Shown one piece after another: positions 61,849-64,000 of a stretch of 64,000 bases of DNA (position 1 is the first letter of the stretch; every line of letters starts with the position of its first letter). Origin of the DNA: Microbacterium esteraromaticum (lineage in GTDB: Bacteria; Actinomycetota; Actinomycetes; Actinomycetales; Microbacteriaceae); NCBI RefSeq assembly GCF_028747645.1, contig NZ_CP118100.1, positions 3,038,001 through 3,102,000 on the forward strand, in the 5' to 3' direction. The translations under genes were made by a program, and so were the position numbers. The notes beneath the pieces were generated by a model. That model was given only the letters and a program-made list of their open reading frames with translations, ran no database searches and was not told the origin of the DNA.

Positions 61849-62687
61849 GCGTGCGCCCCCGCACTGGATTCGTCGTCGCCGTGGTCGTGGTGCGGCTCGG
61901 CATCGGGTACGCCGACGACGACGAGCCGGTCGCCCGCACGCAGCACGAACACCGGTGTGCCGTAGAGCTCGGTGAGCACCCGGGTCTGCAGCACCTCGTC
62001 GGGGGTGCCCAGCACGAAGCGCCCACCGGCGATGTAGAGGATGCGGTCCACGCGCCCCAGGATCGGGTTGATGTCGTGAGTGACGAACATCACGGCGGCG
62101 TCGTTCTCGCGACGCTGCCGGTCGATGATGTCGGTCACGCCGCGCTGATTGGCGAGGTCGAGATTCGACAACGGCTCGTCGCACAGCAACAGCGCAGGAC
62201 GGTCGGCGAGGGCCTGGCCCACGCGCAGCCGCTGCTGCTCACCGCCCGAGAGCAGCCCGACCGGACGGTCGCCGTAGTGGTCGGCGCCGACGTCGCGCAG
62301 CAGCTGATCGACGCGCTCACGGTCGCCACGGCGCGGGAGCGGCAGCCCGAACCGGGTGCCGCGCACCCCGAGTGCGACGAGGTCGCGGGCGCGCATGCTC
62401 GTGTCGGGCGGCAGTGGGCGCTGCTGCGGAACGTAGCCGATGCGGGGGTTGCCGCGGTGCGCGACGCGTCCGCCGACATGGATGGTGCCGGCAGAGAGTG
62501 GCTGCAGCCCCAGGATGCTGCGCAGCAGCGTCGTCTTTCCCGAACCCGACGGCCCGAGTACGGCGATGAACTCGCCGGGGGCGACATCGAGGTCGAGCCC
62601 CGCCCACAACTCGCGCGATCCGCGATGCAGGGCCGCGCCGCGGATCCGCAGAGCCGGTGCGGATGCGCCGTCAGCGCCGCCGCTCAC
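61845..62687 (-). CDS. znuC: Zinc/manganese ABC transporter ATP-binding protein
   Basis: A 280-residue ATPase with Walker A LGPSGSGKTT, signature LLSGGEQQRLRVGQAL, Walker B LLLCDEPLSNLD and the H-loop VMFVTHDINPI. The end is rich in His and Asp (PDAEPHHDHGDDE), fitting zinc handling. The GTG at 62685-62687 overlaps the znuA stop (GTGA). It powers uptake with znuA and znuB. Confidence 0.9.
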   Translation of the reverse strand: MSGGADGASAPALRIRGAALHRGSRELWAGLDLDVAPGEFIAVLGPSGSGKTTLLRSILGLQPLSAGTIHVGGRVAHRGNPRIGYVPQQRPLPPDTSMRARDLVALGVRGTRFGLPLPRRGDRERVDQLLRDVGADHYGDRPVGLLSGGEQQRLRVGQALADRPALLLCDEPLSNLDLANQRGVTDIIDRQRRENDAAVMFVTHDINPILGRVDRILYIAGGRFVLGTPDEVLQTRVLTELYGTPVFVLRAGDRLVVVGVPDAEPHHDHGDDESSAGAHA

Positions 62688-63703
62688 TCGTCGAGGGCGG
62701 CGGCGAGGTCGGAGATCGCTGCACGCATCCACTCAGCGTACGTCTGATCGGCCTCGAGCAGTTCACTGAATGCGACCACCGGGATACCGGCATCCGTCGC
62801 GGCCTGCTCGACGCGATCGGTCTCGGCTCCACCGGTCTGCACGTTGGTGAGCACCGCACCGACGGTTCCGTCCTCGATCACCGCGAGCGCTTCGAGCAGT
62901 GTGGCCGGCGCGACGTCGTTGCCCTCTTCAACAGCGGAGGCGAACCCGTCGGGCGCGACGTCGTCGAGACCGGCGGCTGCGGCGAGCAGACCGGGCAGCG
63001 GCTCGGTGATGAACACGGTCGTGCCTTCGAGGCGCTCGTGCAGCTCGTCGAGTTCGGTTTCGATCGCCGACAGCTCACCGTTGAGTTCTTCGAGGGCAGC
63101 CGTGTAGTCGGGCTCACCCTCGGGGTCGAGGGCCGTGAGGTCGGCAGCGATCTGCTCGGTGACGTGAGAGATCGCGTGCACGTCGAACCAGACGTGCTCA
63201 TTGAAGCCCTCGATGTGCGAGTGACCGGCGTGGTCGTCGTGCTCGTCCTCGGCGTGGTCTTCTTCGCTGTGGTCTTCAGCGTGGTCGTCTTCGGCGTGCG
63301 CATCGTCGGCGTGGTCGTCGACGACGGCATCCGGGTAGTCGTGCGAGAGCTCGGCCGCGGTGATCACGACAGCATCCGATCCCTCTGCCAGCTCCTGCAT
63401 GAAGGCGTCGTAGCCGCCACCGTTCTCGATCACGAGGTCGGCCTTCTGCACGGCCAGGCGGTCGCGGGCGGTCGCCTCGTACGAGTGGGGGTCCTTCGCC
63501 GCGGAGTCGATCAGGCTGGTGACCTCGACGCGATCGCCACCGATGGATGCGGCGAGCTGACCGTAGACGTTGGTCGAGGCGACGACCTGCAGCAGCCCCT
63601 CTTCGCCGCCGGAGTCCGCCGTTCCGCCGGCGGTGGCCGAGCAGCCCGACAGGACCATGACGGATGCTGCGGCGAGCGCGAGGGCGGAGAGGGACTTCTT
63701 CAT
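62684..63703 (-). CDS. znuA: Zinc-binding ABC transporter lipoprotein
   Basis: A 339-residue lipoprotein: signal with lipobox LSGC (Cys20), cluster A-I type binding fold (VVASTNVYGQLAASIGG, SYEATARDRLAVQKADLVIENGGGYD, EHVWFDVHAISHVTEQIA), and between the two lobes a His/Asp/Glu-rich loop of about 35 residues around 130-165, which collects zinc. It delivers zinc to the znuC/znuB pump. GAAGG precedes the ATG at 63701-63703, and a Zur operator lies just upstream, so it should be repressed when zinc is plentiful. Confidence 0.93.
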   Translation of the reverse strand: MKKSLSALALAAASVMVLSGCSATAGGTADSGGEEGLLQVVASTNVYGQLAASIGGDRVEVTSLIDSAAKDPHSYEATARDRLAVQKADLVIENGGGYDAFMQELAEGSDAVVITAAELSHDYPDAVVDDHADDAHAEDDHAEDHSEEDHAEDEHDDHAGHSHIEGFNEHVWFDVHAISHVTEQIAADLTALDPEGEPDYTAALEELNGELSAIETELDELHERLEGTTVFITEPLPGLLAAAAGLDDVAPDGFASAVEEGNDVAPATLLEALAVIEDGTVGAVLTNVQTGGAETDRVEQAATDAGIPVVAFSELLEADQTYAEWMRAAISDLAAALDE

Positions 63704-63720
63704 GCCTTCATGGTAACTGC

Positions 63721-63738
63721 TAATGAGAACCATTATCA
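63721..63738 (-). promoter_or_regulatory. Zur operator of the znu operon
   Basis: TAATGAGAACCATTATCA on the plus strand, a near-palindrome with AATG and CATT half sites; on the minus strand it reads TGATAATGGTTCTCATTA, close to Zur sites of mycobacteria and Streptomyces. It lies 17 bp before the znuA start, and with TTGATA as -35 it overlaps the promoter. Confidence 0.8.
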
Positions 63739-63823
63739 ACTTGGTGCAGGCGGGCGTTCCCGATCCCCCGCCTCACGTTGTTATGCTCGCCACATCGAGC
63801 CACGGATCCTTCAGGGGGAAGAG

Positions 63824-64000
63824 TTGTCCATTCTTATTGTCAGCCTCGTTCCGATCCTCTACGTGCTCGCGATCGCAGCCGTCGCGTACGCGGTCATCCG
63901 ATTCGCGATCGTGCACGCACTCCGTCAGGCCCGCAACGAAGAGCGGATCGAGCGACGCGTGCCGAAGGCCGCGACCTGGCTTGATGCCGATGAACGACGT
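63824..64000 (+). CDS. Small membrane protein, cut by the window end
   Basis: A frame starting at a TTG with GGGGGAAGAG upstream and running open to the last base (59 codons). The first 28 residues form a membrane helix (SILIVSLVPILYVLAIAAVAYAVIRF-like), followed by a charged region with RNEERIERRVPKAATW. A -10 TATGCT lies at 63782-63787. No function can be given from this part. It is divergent from znuA. Confidence 0.6.
   Translation, partial: MSILIVSLVPILYVLAIAAVAYAVIRFAIVHALRQARNEERIERRVPKAATWLDADERR

Noticed and set aside
63201..63310. Repeated short words that look like a small tandem repeat or CRISPR-like array
   Set aside because: They encode the His/Asp/Glu-rich zinc loop of ZnuA; the repetition is at the protein level and has no spacer structure.

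Overview
The window is about 69% GC by eye, is packed with ATGA/GTGA start-stop overlaps, and uses GTG/TTG starts and leaderless promoters. It carries an M. tuberculosis-like Dcd, SirA and FprA, a polar-growth type coiled-coil protein and zinc-free L28/L33/S14. Together these point to a Microbacteriaceae actinobacterium, most likely Microbacterium; this is inference from gene content. No phage, transposase or CRISPR array was seen.

Layout. 1-4.3 kb: a DUF3817 membrane protein, a membrane-anchored solute-binding/von Willebrand A protein, and an Atg22-like MFS transporter. 4.4-11.7 kb: a teichoic-acid-type operon with two CDP-polyol phosphotransferases, a 1050-residue phosphotransferase/HAD fusion of lower GC, an odd 104-codon frame, and a fused CDP-ribitol synthase (cytidylyltransferase + SDR). 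11.9-15.8 kb: a secreted GH101 endo-alpha-N-acetylgalactosaminidase. 15.9-23.3 kb: a proline-rich membrane protein, dcd, a two-gene ABC exporter, tRNA-Gly(CCC), an ASCH protein, cardiolipin synthase, and a divergent AraC regulator/AhpD-like pair. 23.5-27 kb: a Tat-secreted protein and a two-gene restriction-modification system resembling XamI. 27-29.1 kb: a UvrD-like helicase.

29.3-41.4 kb: one long minus-strand sulfur assimilation operon. Sulfate is activated by CysDN. APS is reduced by an Fe-S type CysH. Sulfite is reduced by a siroheme sulfite reductase whose cofactor is supported by CobA and a CbiX-like chelatase. Its electrons can come from the co-encoded FprA and ferredoxin, and an ABC transporter of the sulfonate type supplies substrate. 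41.5-51 kb: a PatB-type aminotransferase, CopC, EamA exporter, a beta-lactamase-fold lipoprotein that lacks its catalytic residues, a Pif1-like helicase, and a CopD-CtaG fusion. 51-52.4 kb: hup and rpsN-rpmG-rpmB.

52.5-64 kb: a leaderless Gfo/Idh-LacI pair preceded by a possible small RNA; Mpg glycosylase; a zinc block with zur, a DUF318 permease and its TIGR03943 partner; a DivIVA-like coiled-coil protein; and znuACB with a clear Zur operator. The last bases start a small membrane protein that runs off the window.

The most notable items are the 83-bp double-palindrome repeat present twice in 3' positions, the fused teichoic-acid enzymes with the coupled small frame, the degenerate beta-lactamase-like lipoprotein, and the short terminated transcript before the Gfo/Idh gene. 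I did not find a system that I can honestly call undescribed.
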